Shown here one piece after another: positions 8,504-16,018 of a DNA stretch of 64,000 nucleotides. Each line of letters opens with the position of its first letter. The stretch's first letter is position 1. Source of the stretch: Oscillibacter sp. (GTDB lineage Bacteria > Bacillota > Clostridia > Oscillospirales > Oscillospiraceae); NCBI GenBank assembly GCA_017526785.1, contig JAFXQV010000009.1, positions 1 through 64,000 of the forward strand, in the 5' to 3' direction. The notes beneath the pieces are model-generated. The model saw only the letters and a program-made list of their open reading frames with translations, was not told the DNA's origin and did not search any database. A program made the translations under genes and the position numbers.

Positions 8504-9620
8504 GACGCTGGCGCTGACGCGTTTCCGCAACTACTCCGGCGCGGAGGCCGCCTTTCACCCGGACTGCAACGTACTCACGGGCGCGAACGCCCAAGGGAAA
8601 ACAAACCTGTTAGAGGCCATTGTGTGCCTGTCAGGCGTAAAGCCGCCGCGGGTGCGCGCCGACCGCGATATGATACAGTTCGACGCCGAAAGCGCGTCCG
8701 TTTCGGCGCGAATCCGCGCAAGAGGCCGGGCGTACGCCGTCGAAATCCGGCTGTCCCGCGACGGACGCCGCAGAATCACGGTCAACGGCGTACACATCCG
8801 AACCCCCGCCGAACTCCGCGAACGCTTCCACACCGTCCTGTTCCGCCCGGAAGACCTGCTGCTCATCCGCGACGCCCCCGCCACGCGGCGGCACTTCCTC
8901 GACACCGCCCTGTCACAGCTCCGCCCGCGCTACGCCGCCGCCCTCGCGTACTATCAGGCCGCGCTCGCCCGGAAGTCGCGCATCCTCCGCGACGCCGCCG
9001 AACACCCCGGCCTCTTGCGCGTACTCCCCGATTTCAGCGCCCAAATGGTGCGATACGGCGCGGTTCTGGTACGCTACCGCGCCTATTACGTGCAACGCCT
9101 GAACGAGTACGCCGCCCGGCACCACGCCGCCTGTTCCGGCGGAAAAGAACAACTGTTCGTGTCGTATCAGACCGTTTCGGCCGTGTCCGACCCGTCCGCG
9201 CCGGAGGCCGTCATACGGGAACAGCTCCAACGGCACATGGAAGCCCACGAACGCGCCGAACGCGCCGCCAAGCAGTGCCTCTCCGGCGCGCACAGGGACG
9301 ACCTGTCCATAACGCTCGACGGCCGCGACGCCCGCGCGTGGGCGTCGCAGGGGCAGACACGCACCGCCGCGCTTTCGCTGAAACTGGCCGAGCGCGAGAT
9401 TCTCCGCAACGCCTCCGGGGAGTACCCGGTTCTGTTACTCGACGACGTGTTAAGCGAACTTGACCCCGCGCGGCAGTCGTACGTACTGCGCGAAATCGAG
9501 GGCGGACAGCGCTTTTTGACCTGTTGCGAGGACGACCGCCTGTCGGACATGCCCCCCGGACAGGTGTACCGCGTGCGGAACGGGTGCCTGTCGCCGGAAA
9601 GCCGTCAGAACGGCCTTTAG
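8493..9620 (+). CDS. recF: DNA replication and repair protein RecF
   Basis: A 375-residue SMC-like ATPase that helps load RecA at single-strand gaps. Walker A is GANAQGKT at residues 30-37, the ABC signature is LSGAHRDD, and Walker B with its acidic continuation is VLLLDDVLSELD near the C-terminus. The length is normal for RecF. The start codon lies inside the yaaA gene. The stop codon falls at the first bases of a 92-bp repeat that recurs 200 bases later. Confidence 0.96.
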   Translation: MELETLALTRFRNYSGAEAAFHPDCNVLTGANAQGKTNLLEAIVCLSGVKPPRVRADRDMIQFDAESASVSARIRARGRAYAVEIRLSRDGRRRITVNGVHIRTPAELRERFHTVLFRPEDLLLIRDAPATRRHFLDTALSQLRPRYAAALAYYQAALARKSRILRDAAEHPGLLRVLPDFSAQMVRYGAVLVRYRAYYVQRLNEYAARHHAACSGGKEQLFVSYQTVSAVSDPSAPEAVIREQLQRHMEAHERAERAAKQCLSGAHRDDLSITLDGRDARAWASQGQTRTAALSLKLAEREILRNASGEYPVLLLDDVLSELDPARQSYVLREIEGGQRFLTCCEDDRLSDMPPGQVYRVRNGCLSPESRQNGL

Positions 9621-9938
9621 AGGCTCTGTGCGCGCCGTTTCTCCCGGGAGTGTCTGGATACCACCCGGCGCGGAAACGCCGCCACAGACCCCTTAAAACG
9701 CCGTACAGGCCGTTTTTGCGAAATTGCAGACAGCGCCGCGCGACCCTAACCCGCCCCACGCGAAAGTTTTCACAATCTTTTCCTCAACTGTGGAAAACTT
9801 CCGTTCTTCAAAAACGGCCAGAGGCTCTGTGCGCGCCGTTTCTCCCGGGAATGTCCAGATACCACCCCGCGCGAAAACGCCGCCACAGCCCCTTAAAACG
9901 CCGTGCAGGCCATTCCGCACCGAAAGGAAGTGATTCCC
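9619..9938. repeat. Gene-free region with a 92-bp direct repeat
   Basis: Copy 1 (about 9619-9711) and copy 2 (about 9820-9911) begin AGAGGCTCTGTGCGCGCCG, continue with TTTCTCCCGGGA, and end in CCTTAAAACGCCG followed by CAGGCC, with only scattered changes. Each copy is preceded by a small hairpin formed by CCGT(T) and its complement AACGG or ACGGC. A single DnaA box (TGTGGAAAA, 9789-9797) lies between them. Open frames across the repeat lack ribosome sites, so I see no gene here. Confidence 0.7.
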
Positions 9939-10346
9939 TTGTCATCGCCCCTCGACATTCACTACCTCTGGCAGGACAGAAAGCGCTATTTCGGACTGCC
10001 CGTCAGCTTCACGCGCTACCTCCTGAGCGACGACCGCCTTTTCATCCAGACTGGCGTCGTACGCTTTCAGGAAGAGGAAATCATGCTCTACAAAGTGCAG
10101 GACTTGCACTTGACTATCACGCTCGGACAGCGCCTTTTCGGCGTCGGAACCGTCAGCGTAATTTCCGGCGACCAGACCGCCCCCCGCGTCGACCTCGAAA
10201 ACATCGCACACCCAAAACGCGTCAAGGAGCTGATTTACCAACATATGGAAGATTCCAAGCGCCGACGCCGCGTCAGCGTCCTTGAATCCATGGGCGGCCA
10301 TTTCGACATGGGCGAACTCGAAAGCCTCGGCGACGGCTTCCTGTAA
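9939..10346 (+). CDS. PH domain-containing protein (bPH2-like)
   Basis: A 135-residue protein with the bacterial PH-like pattern: SFTRYLLSDDRLFIQTGVV, then EEEIMLYKVQDLHLT, then RLFGVGTVSVISGD, as in YdbS/YdbT-type domains. There is no membrane segment. The TTG start is chosen because AAGGAAG lies 8 bases upstream; an in-frame GTG 9 bases earlier overlaps that site. The function is unknown. It opens a short run of uncharacterised genes between recF and remB. Confidence 0.75.
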   Translation: MSSPLDIHYLWQDRKRYFGLPVSFTRYLLSDDRLFIQTGVVRFQEEEIMLYKVQDLHLTITLGQRLFGVGTVSVISGDQTAPRVDLENIAHPKRVKELIYQHMEDSKRRRRVSVLESMGGHFDMGELESLGDGFL

Positions 10347-10403
10347 GCCGCCAAACGCCGTCAAAACCACTCCGACACAAAGAAACATGAGGTGTTATTA
10401 CTT

Positions 10404-11132
10404 ATGGCTACTTGGAGAACCAACACCACCACCACCGACGACGCCGAAGCCGGGAAATTTGAACAAATCAAGGGCAGTTTCGTCGGATTGTGCTGGAAAA
10501 TTGTCAAATTCCTGCTACTTGCCATATTCCTGCTGGCGGAATTCTGCTCTGTCCCGAAACTCTCCAACACCCACGCCAACCCCGCCGACATCCGGCAGGA
10601 AATGGACGAACTCATCAGAACCGGAACCACCAGAGAAATCGAGTTCGACCTTGAAGCCGACCTCGAACTCTACAACACCATGATGAACCTTGTCAGCAAC
10701 ATGAAATACGGCGACTTCCGTCTGGAAGGTTCCAAAGCACAGGAGTTCTGGACGGCCTACGCCCCCGCCAAGGCCGACACGACCCTTGACTACATCCAGT
10801 TCCAGTCGGACGAGCGCCGCGTACTGCTCCGCTACACCAACGGAATCGCCGCCGACATTACCATGGAGTTCGACACGAACTATCTCTACAAGGCCGCCAC
10901 AATCCGCTACGGCGTATTCAACGGTAGCATTCTCCGCTGGGCGTACTGGAATCTGATTGGGCGTTTCGTCCAAGGCTATCCCTGCTACGTCACGGAGGCC
11001 GCGCTGGGCGGGAACGGTATCCGGGGCGACCTCTCGCTGAGAAAGTACACCATTCGGAATCAGGTGTTCAGTTGGAGTTTCCACCCGGGTCCCCGGAACG
11101 AACTCGAAAACGTCACCGAACACTGGAATTAA
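10404..11132 (+). CDS. Hypothetical single-pass membrane protein
   Basis: A 242-residue protein with one clear hydrophobic segment near residues 25-50 (CWKIVKFLLLAIFLLAEF). The N-terminus is therefore probably cytoplasmic and the 190-residue C-terminal domain extracellular. That domain has acidic stretches and alternating strand patterns but matches no family I recognise. The ATG has GAGGTG about 9 bases upstream. Its stop lies 4 bases from the next start, so it is probably co-transcribed with the remB-like gene. Confidence 0.8.
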   Translation: MATWRTNTTTTDDAEAGKFEQIKGSFVGLCWKIVKFLLLAIFLLAEFCSVPKLSNTHANPADIRQEMDELIRTGTTREIEFDLEADLELYNTMMNLVSNMKYGDFRLEGSKAQEFWTAYAPAKADTTLDYIQFQSDERRVLLRYTNGIAADITMEFDTNYLYKAATIRYGVFNGSILRWAYWNLIGRFVQGYPCYVTEAALGGNGIRGDLSLRKYTIRNQVFSWSFHPGPRNELENVTEHWN

Positions 11133-11136
11133 GGCC

Positions 11137-11439
11137 ATGTACCTTGACAGGCCGCGCCGTGACGCCATGTATCTTTACATCGGCCAAAATGAGCTTCTCC
11201 GCGCCGAAAGCGTCGTCGGCGTCTTCGACATCGACCACTGCACCGTCGACAAGCGCGCCCGCGAATACCTCCGCCGCGCCGACGCAGACGGCCTCATTGT
11301 CGACGCCTCCGGGCAGCTCCCGCGCTCGTTCGTGGTGTGTACGCACCCCTACCACCCGCAGATTGTACACCTCTCGCCGCTTTCGGCGTCGGCGCTGGCC
11401 TCGCGCCCCGAACCGTGGCGGACAGGCGAACAGTCTTGA
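11137..11439 (+). CDS. remB: RemB-like DUF370 regulatory protein
   Basis: A protein of about 100 residues related to RemB/YaaB, a small DNA-binding regulator linked to extracellular matrix genes in Bacillus. Family features are MYLYIGQNELLRAESVVGVFD near the start and the tail VHLSPLSASALASR. Homologues begin at the second Met (11167, MYLYIG), so translation may start there; neither start has a good ribosome site. Its position after recF is the conserved one, although gyrB does not follow. Confidence 0.82.
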   Translation: MYLDRPRRDAMYLYIGQNELLRAESVVGVFDIDHCTVDKRAREYLRRADADGLIVDASGQLPRSFVVCTHPYHPQIVHLSPLSASALASRPEPWRTGEQS

Positions 11440-11476
11440 CTATCGCCGAAATTACGCGTCTGTCAGGCGGGTTCGC

Positions 11477-11507
11477 TTTTCCACAAACTTTCAAACTTTG
11501 TGGAAAA
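11477..11507. promoter_or_regulatory. Inverted pair of DnaA boxes
   Basis: TTTTCCACA at 11477-11485 and TGTGGAAAA at 11499-11507 form an inverted pair separated by 13 bases, directly upstream of a terminator. It lies 4.6 kb from oriC and could titrate DnaA. Confidence 0.55.
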
Positions 11508-11512
11508 CGACG

Positions 11513-11550
11513 GCCGGAGAGGCCTTAAAACCTCTCCGGCGTTTTCGCTT
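11513..11550 (+). terminator. Terminator after remB-like gene
   Basis: A perfect 10-bp stem (GCCGGAGAGG with CCTCTCCGGC, loop of 8) is followed by GTTTTCGCTTTT. Confidence 0.75.
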
Positions 11551-11553
11551 TTG

Positions 11554-11592
11554 CCACAAGTCCCTGCGTTTCACAAGGGAAATTTTCAGGCC
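11554..11592. repeat. 39-bp copy of the trmO 3' end
   Basis: This stretch (CCACAAGTCCCTGCG onward, ending TTTTCAGGCC) matches 18904-18942 at 38 of 39 bases. The second copy lies in the last codons of the trmO gene in the same orientation. It may be a leftover of a lost gene or of recombination. Confidence 0.7.
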
Positions 11593-11597
11593 GCCCG

Positions 11598-11643
11598 TTG
11601 ACATTGGAACCAAACAATGATATCATGTACCGTGTCAGTACAC
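11598..11643 (+). promoter_or_regulatory. higBA promoter with inverted repeat
   Basis: TTGACA and TATCAT are 17 bases apart (11598-11626). A CGTGT/ACACG inverted repeat with a 4-base loop follows where transcription should begin. It is a plausible operator for the HigA-type antitoxin. Confidence 0.65.
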
Positions 11644-11678
11644 GAATGAGTTGTTACAGGTGGGGCGGTGGCGTTCCG

Positions 11679-12017
11679 TTGAAAATCACATACGCGAACA
11701 GGAAAGTAAAGAAATACTTTACTGACTATGCAAAAATGCAACAAAAACTCCCGTATCAGTGGGTCACAGCCATCAAAAAGTATATGGGATACTTGGAAGC
11801 GATGGAATGTTTCGGCGACTTTCTGAAAGCTGGCTATGGAAAGCCCGAACGGCTTTCAGGCTATCCAAAGTTGAGATACTCTCTGCATGTGACACCAAAC
11901 GTCCGGCTGATTCTTGAACCGAACGCGAAACAGGACACTGTCATGATTTGTACGGAAATTGAAGTGGAGGGAGTGACGGATTATCATGGCGACAAGGAAA
12001 ACTGGTATATCCGCTGA
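11679..12017 (+). CDS. higB: HigB-like (RelE/ParE superfamily) toxin
   Basis: A toxin of about 112 residues of the proteic killer (HigB) type. The pattern MKITYANRKVKKYFTDY at the start, ERLSGYPKLRYSLHVTPNVRLIL in the middle and a C-terminal DYHGDKENW fit this family of ribosome-dependent mRNA interferases. The start is uncertain: the TTG matches where homologues begin, whereas in-frame ATG codons at 11625 and 11646 lie at or before the likely transcript start or lack ribosome sites. It overlaps the antitoxin gene by 32 bases, in the toxin-first order usual for higBA. Confidence 0.82.
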   Translation: MKITYANRKVKKYFTDYAKMQQKLPYQWVTAIKKYMGYLEAMECFGDFLKAGYGKPERLSGYPKLRYSLHVTPNVRLILEPNAKQDTVMICTEIEVEGVTDYHGDKENWYIR

Positions 12018-12327
12018 TTTGCTGATTCATCCGGGCGAGGCCGTTGCCGACATTCTGGAACTGCGCCATATGACGCGGGACGAACTTGTGCTTGCCACGG
12101 GACTGCCTTCCGGTTATGTCAACGGCGTGATTGCCGGGCAACAGGATATTTCGGCGGAGTTCGCGGAGGCGCTGGAACGCGTTTTCGATGTGCCGAAATC
12201 CTTTTGGATGAATTTGCAGGCGAACTACAACGAGGAAGTGGAGGAAGTCCGGAGAGCGTCCGCCGCCCCGTCGCTGACGGCAGTCTTGAAACATTTTTTC
12301 GGACGTGTCGCCAAACATCCAGTCTAA
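11986..12327 (+). CDS. higA: HigA-like XRE antitoxin
   Basis: A 113-residue antitoxin with the HigA signature LLIHPGEAVADILELRHMTRDELVLATGLPSGYVNGVIAG, a helix-turn-helix that binds the operon promoter, followed by a segment that contacts the toxin (DVPKSFWMNLQANY). It probably represses higBA through the inverted repeat at the promoter. A hairpin terminator follows the stop codon. Confidence 0.9.
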   Translation: MATRKTGISADLLIHPGEAVADILELRHMTRDELVLATGLPSGYVNGVIAGQQDISAEFAEALERVFDVPKSFWMNLQANYNEEVEEVRRASAAPSLTAVLKHFFGRVAKHPV

Positions 12328-12335
12328 TCAACAGA

Positions 12336-12366
12336 CCGGAGCGGCGCAACGCCGTTCCGGCCGTTT
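12336..12366 (+). terminator. Terminator after higA
   Basis: CCGGAGCGGCG pairs with CGCCGTTCCGG around a 3-base loop and is followed by CCGTTTTC. It separates higBA from the cysK promoter. Confidence 0.7.
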
Positions 12367-12378
12367 TCAAATTTCCGC

Positions 12379-12434
12379 TTGACAGGAGCCGGACGCCGGA
12401 TTATAATACTACTTACCTGTCTAAAAGATAGGTT
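12379..12434 (+). promoter_or_regulatory. cysK promoter with downstream operator dyad
   Basis: TTGACA (12379-12384) and TATAAT (12402-12407) have ideal 17-base spacing. Directly after the -10, at the probable transcription start, lies a dyad of ACCTGTC, TAAAA and GATAGGT. A dyad at this place suggests repression of cysK; in Firmicutes an Rrf2-family regulator (CymR) controls cysK, but the assignment here is inference. Confidence 0.75.
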
Positions 12435-12458
12435 AATCTTTCGCGGGAGGGATTCCCC

Positions 12459-13421
12459 ATGAGCCACATCTACACATCCGCTGACCAGTTAATCGGCGGC
12501 ACGCCCTTACTCGAACTGTCCCATATCGAGGCCAAGGACGCCCTCAAAGCCAGACTTCTGGCCAAACTCGAATACTTCAACCCCGCCGGGAGCGTCAAAG
12601 ACCGCATCGCCAAGGCCATGATTGACGACGCCGAGGCCAAGGGCGTTCTGAAGCCCGATTCCGTGATTATCGAGCCCACGTCCGGCAACACGGGCATTGG
12701 CTTAGCGTCCGTGGCGGCGGCGCGGGGCTACCGTATCATCATTGTCATGCCCGAGACCATGAGTCTGGAGCGCCGCCAGCTTATGAAGGCCTACGGCGCG
12801 GAACTCGTACTCACGGAGGGGTCAAAGGGCATGAAGGGCGCCATTGCCCGCGCCGAGCAACTGGCAAACGAAATCCCGGGCGCGTTTATCCCGGGACAGT
12901 TCGTGAACCCCGCCAACCCCGCCGCGCACCGCGCCACCACCGCCCCCGAAATCTGGGACGACACCGACGGCAAAGTAGATATCTTCATAGCGGGCGTTGG
13001 CACGGGCGGCACGCTCACGGGCGTGGGGTCGTACCTGAAAGAGAAGAACCCCGCCGTAAAAATTATCGCCGTGGAGCCGGAGAGTTCCCCCGTGCTGTCA
13101 AAAGGCGTCGGCGGCTCCCACAAGATTCAGGGTATCGGCGCGGGGTTCGTCCCCGACGTACTCGACACGTCCGTTTACGACGAGGTCATAGCCGTCTCCA
13201 ACGACGCCGCCTTTGAGACCGGAAAGCGCGTCGGACGCGAGGAGGGCGTATTAGTGGGCATATCGTCGGGCGCGGCGCTGTGGGCGGCGCTCGAAGTCGC
13301 GAGGCGTCCCGAGAGCGCCGGAAAGAATATCGTCGTTCTGTTCCCCGACACCGGAGACCGTTACCTGTCCACGCCGCTTTTCTCCGAGTGGAAGCAGTCC
13401 GGCGCGGCCGTGATTGGCTAA
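12459..13421 (+). CDS. cysK: Cysteine synthase A
   Basis: A 320-residue PLP enzyme that makes cysteine from O-acetylserine and sulfide. The PLP lysine is in [11 protein letters not shown] (Lys47), the substrate loop is TSGNTGIG, and the phosphate loop is [10 protein letters not shown]. The length and the ending [10 protein letters not shown] are typical. A GGGAGGG ribosome site precedes the ATG. It is transcribed alone from a strong promoter with an operator-like dyad. Confidence 0.96.
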   Translation: MSHIYTSADQLIGGTPLLELSHIEAKDALKARLLAKLEYFNPAGSVKDRIAKAMIDDAEAKGVLKPDSVIIEPTSGNTGIGLASVAAARGYRIIIVMPETMSLERRQLMKAYGAELVLTEGSKGMKGAIARAEQLANEIPGAFIPGQFVNPANPAAHRATTAPEIWDDTDGKVDIFIAGVGTGGTLTGVGSYLKEKNPAVKIIAVEPESSPVLSKGVGGSHKIQGIGAGFVPDVLDTSVYDEVIAVSNDAAFETGKRVGREEGVLVGISSGAALWAALEVARRPESAGKNIVVLFPDTGDRYLSTPLFSEWKQSGAAVIG

Positions 13422-13512
13422 TCCCCCACATGTCAAAATTCCGCCGCGCGGAAATAAACTCTCCCAAGCAACGCTGTACGCGCACGACGCGGACAGCGTT
13501 ACAAATTTTCGC

Positions 13513-13541
13513 TTGTGTTTTGCGCGCCGCCGCGTTACAAT
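13513..13541 (+). promoter_or_regulatory. Promoter of the Uma2-yjdF pair
   Basis: TTGTGT and TACAAT are separated by 17 bases, 24 bases before the start codon. Confidence 0.6.
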
Positions 13542-13565
13542 GTTGCGCGGAAAGGGGTGGACGCT

Positions 13566-14141
13566 ATGCAAAGCAATCTGGCCTACGAATTCGAGGAGGA
13601 ACGGCGGGAGGAGATTATCAACGGCAAAGTGGTCATGATGGCGTCGCCGACGCTGAATCACAACTTTGTCGCCGGGAATATCTACGCGCTTTTCTTCAAC
13701 TATCTGGACAAGCGACCCTGCACGCCGTTTTCCGACAACACAAAAGTGATTTTGTCGGAGACCGAACGCTATATTCCGGACATGATGGTAGTCTGTGACC
13801 CGAACAAGTTCGGGAAAAACTGTATCAACGGCGCGCCGGATTTGGTGGTGGAGGTGCTGTCCCCCAAAACCGCCCGGAACGACAGAGGCTTCAAGAAAGA
13901 CGCCTACGAACGCCACGGCGTCCGGGAATACTGGATTGTCAGCCCCGCCGAACGCACCATAGAGCAGTATGTGTTACGGGACGGGCGCTTTGTACTGCAC
14001 AACGTCTACGCGCAGTTCCCGCAGTTCATGCTCGACGACATGACCGAGGAGGAACGCGCCGCCGTCGTGACGGAGTTCCAAAGCGTCCTGTTCGATGACT
14101 TGACTATCCGTCTGGAGGACGTTTTCAAGCGCGTCACATAA
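13566..14141 (+). CDS. Uma2-family (DUF820) putative endonuclease
   Basis: A 191-residue protein of the Uma2 family, which has a restriction-endonuclease-like fold. Visible core residues are Glu in the N-terminal REEIINGKVVMM, Asp in ERYIPDMMVVCDP, and the PDLVVEVLSPKTA stretch holding the Glu of a D-E-x-K-like site, followed by YERHGVREYWIVSP. The ATG follows AAAGGGGTGG. Uma2 proteins are widespread in cyanobacteria and some Firmicutes, and their substrates are largely unknown. One base separates it from the yjdF-like gene. Confidence 0.85.
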   Translation: MQSNLAYEFEEERREEIINGKVVMMASPTLNHNFVAGNIYALFFNYLDKRPCTPFSDNTKVILSETERYIPDMMVVCDPNKFGKNCINGAPDLVVEVLSPKTARNDRGFKKDAYERHGVREYWIVSPAERTIEQYVLRDGRFVLHNVYAQFPQFMLDDMTEEERAAVVTEFQSVLFDDLTIRLEDVFKRVT

Positions 14142-14142
14142 T

Positions 14143-14553
14143 ATGCAACTCTCGAAACTGACGGTGTATTTTGAGGAGCCGTTCTGGGTGGGGGTATTTG
14201 AGCGGGTGTCCGGGGGGAGACTGTCCGCGTGCAAGGTGACATTCGGCGCGGAGCCGAAAGATTACGAAGTCTGGGAATTTGTCCTGAAACACTATGACGC
14301 TCTGACGTTCAGTCCGGGCGTGGCGGCGGATGTCAAGCCCATGTCCGGCAATCCGAAGCGCCGACAGCGCGAGGCACAGCGGCAGGCACAGAAACCCGTT
14401 ATCAGCACGAAGTCACAACAGGCCTTGCAACTGCAACGCGAGGCGTCGAAAGTCGAACGGAAGCGCGTCAGCAGAGAGCAAAAGGAAGCCGAAGCGCAAC
14501 GGCAGTTTGACTTAAAGCGTCAGAAGCGCAAAGACAGGCACAAAGGCCGATAA
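14143..14553 (+). CDS. yjdF: YjdF-family (DUF2992) protein
   Basis: A 136-residue protein like Bacillus YjdF. The conserved opening KLTVYFEEPFWVGVFER and FGAEPKDYEVWEFVLKHY is followed by a highly basic, Gln/Arg/Lys-rich helical tail. In many Firmicutes yjdF is preceded by the yjdF RNA motif, which senses aza-aromatic compounds; here the upstream gene ends one base before, so there is no room for that riboswitch. The molecular function is unknown. Confidence 0.85.
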   Translation: MQLSKLTVYFEEPFWVGVFERVSGGRLSACKVTFGAEPKDYEVWEFVLKHYDALTFSPGVAADVKPMSGNPKRRQREAQRQAQKPVISTKSQQALQLQREASKVERKRVSREQKEAEAQRQFDLKRQKRKDRHKGR

Positions 14554-14581
14554 CCCGCGCCGACGCGGGCGCGGGTACGCT

Positions 14582-15049
14582 TCAAGTATCACGCGGAGCC
14601 TGTACGAGTGCCTCCTGAAAGCCGTTCGCGCCCGGACAGAAGATATCCCCCGCCACCGGAATCCCGTTGCACAAGTACAAGTTCGCCTGCACGCCCTTGT
14701 CACGGTTCGGATGGTTCGTGACTGTGTAGGTGTAGCGCGAGACCGTTTCGCCGCAATGCGGGTTCAGGTCGAAGCCCTGCGGAAGCTGCAGCGCGTTGTA
14801 ACTCAAATACGGCTCTTCCAGCGTCGCCGGAAGCAGAAACTCGTACGTCTCGACGGGTTCCTCCACGACTTCCCAGCCCAGTTCCCGGAGATACGCCACG
14901 CGCTCGGCGTTGGTCTCGAGTACGGGCGACGCGTCCTCCTGCGGGAGCGGCGGCACCCGCATTATCAGAAACGCCACGGCCGCCATGCCCGCCACAAGCA
15001 GAAGTATCAGCACCTTTAGCCCCGGAAATTTCGCCGTCCATATGAACAT
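14582..15049 (-). CDS. DUF4830-like membrane-anchored protein
   Basis: A 155-residue protein with one N-terminal membrane segment (LILLLVAGMAAVAFLIM) and an external domain. The patterns ERVAYLRELGWEV, YNALQLPQGFDLNPHCGETVSRYTY and the Cys pair near the C-terminus match the DUF4830 family found in clostridia. The function is unknown. It is transcribed towards the yjdF-like gene. Confidence 0.75.
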   Translation of the reverse strand: MFIWTAKFPGLKVLILLLVAGMAAVAFLIMRVPPLPQEDASPVLETNAERVAYLRELGWEVVEEPVETYEFLLPATLEEPYLSYNALQLPQGFDLNPHCGETVSRYTYTVTNHPNRDKGVQANLYLCNGIPVAGDIFCPGANGFQEALVQAPRDT

Positions 15050-15114
15050 AATACATCCCTCCCCCTGCGTTATATTCCGCGCGCGGGGGGATTATGACAT
15101 CACGGAGGCCTCGC

Positions 15115-15831
15115 ATGGAATCACAGCGACTTGACAAAATCTTAGCGTCCACGGGCAAATACTCCCGCAAGGAGGCGCGGGGGCTGATTCGCGCCGGACG
15201 CGTACTCGCCGACGGCGTACCCGTCCGCGACGCCGCCGCCAAGCTCGACGCCGAAGCCGTACATATCAGCGTCGACGGCGCGGACATCGCCTGCCGCCGC
15301 GTGACTTGGGTCATGCTCAACAAGCCCGCCGGGTACCTGTCGGCCACGGAGGACAGGCGCGCCCCCACGGTTCTTGACCTGCTCCCGCCGGAGTTGCGGC
15401 ACCTCTTCCCGGTCGGGCGGCTCGACAAAGATACCGTCGGGCTACTGCTCCTCACCGACGACGGCGCGACCGCCCACGCGCTGCTCTCGCCGCGCCACCA
15501 CGTCGAAAAGGTCTACATGGCGCGGGTCTCCGGGCGGCTGACCGACGCCGACGCGGCGGCGTTCCGGGAGGGCGTGACGCTCTCCGACGGGTTGCGCTGT
15601 CTCCCGGCGGGGCTGGAAATCCTCTCCGCCGACGACGCCGAAAGCCTCTGCCGCGTGACCGTGCAAGAGGGCAAGTTTCACCAAGTGCGGCGCATGCTCG
15701 CCGGACGCGGAAAGCCCGTGCTGTTTCTGGAACGGGTGAAAATGGGCAATTTGCCATTAGATGAGACACTCGGCCGGGGGAGTTTCCGCTTTTTGACAGC
15801 GGAGGAAATCGAAAATCTGCGCGTTTTTTGA
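15115..15831 (+). CDS. Pseudouridine synthase, RsuA family
   Basis: A 238-residue enzyme that converts uridine to pseudouridine in rRNA. An N-terminal S4 domain (LDKILASTGKYSRKEARGLI) is followed by the catalytic domain with the active-site Asp in VGRLDKDTVGLLLLTDDG. RsuA-type enzymes act on 16S rRNA; assignment to U516 is likely but not proven from sequence. The ATG is chosen over an upstream in-frame one because GGAGG lies 6 bases before it. Confidence 0.9.
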   Translation: MESQRLDKILASTGKYSRKEARGLIRAGRVLADGVPVRDAAAKLDAEAVHISVDGADIACRRVTWVMLNKPAGYLSATEDRRAPTVLDLLPPELRHLFPVGRLDKDTVGLLLLTDDGATAHALLSPRHHVEKVYMARVSGRLTDADAAAFREGVTLSDGLRCLPAGLEILSADDAESLCRVTVQEGKFHQVRRMLAGRGKPVLFLERVKMGNLPLDETLGRGSFRFLTAEEIENLRVF

Positions 15832-15891
15832 CGCCCGGGCAAATGTTCCACAAAAACATGGACTTTTTTTGTGAAAAAGAGAAAAAAGATA

Positions 15892-15920
15892 TTGCATTTT
15901 TCCGGACATGCCAGTATAAT
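15892..15920 (+). promoter_or_regulatory. Promoter of the CdaR-like regulator gene
   Basis: TTGCAT and a perfect TATAAT are separated by 17 bases. The transcript would carry a leader of about 90 bases. Confidence 0.65.
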
Positions 15921-16018
15921 AGGCCTGTTGACAAATTGCACAAAGCGCGGAAGCCTCACAAGGCAATGGAACGGGACAGGGTTTCCGTAAAGGCGGATTT
16001 GTGGTTAGGAGGATGTCC

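Noticed and set aside
9524-10285. Long frame across the 92-bp repeats encoding a repeated basic peptide
   Set aside because: It begins inside recF in another frame, has no ribosome site, and overlaps the PH-domain gene.
14143-14160. yjdF riboswitch directly before the yjdF-like gene
   Set aside because: Only one base separates it from the upstream gene, so there is no space for the RNA motif.
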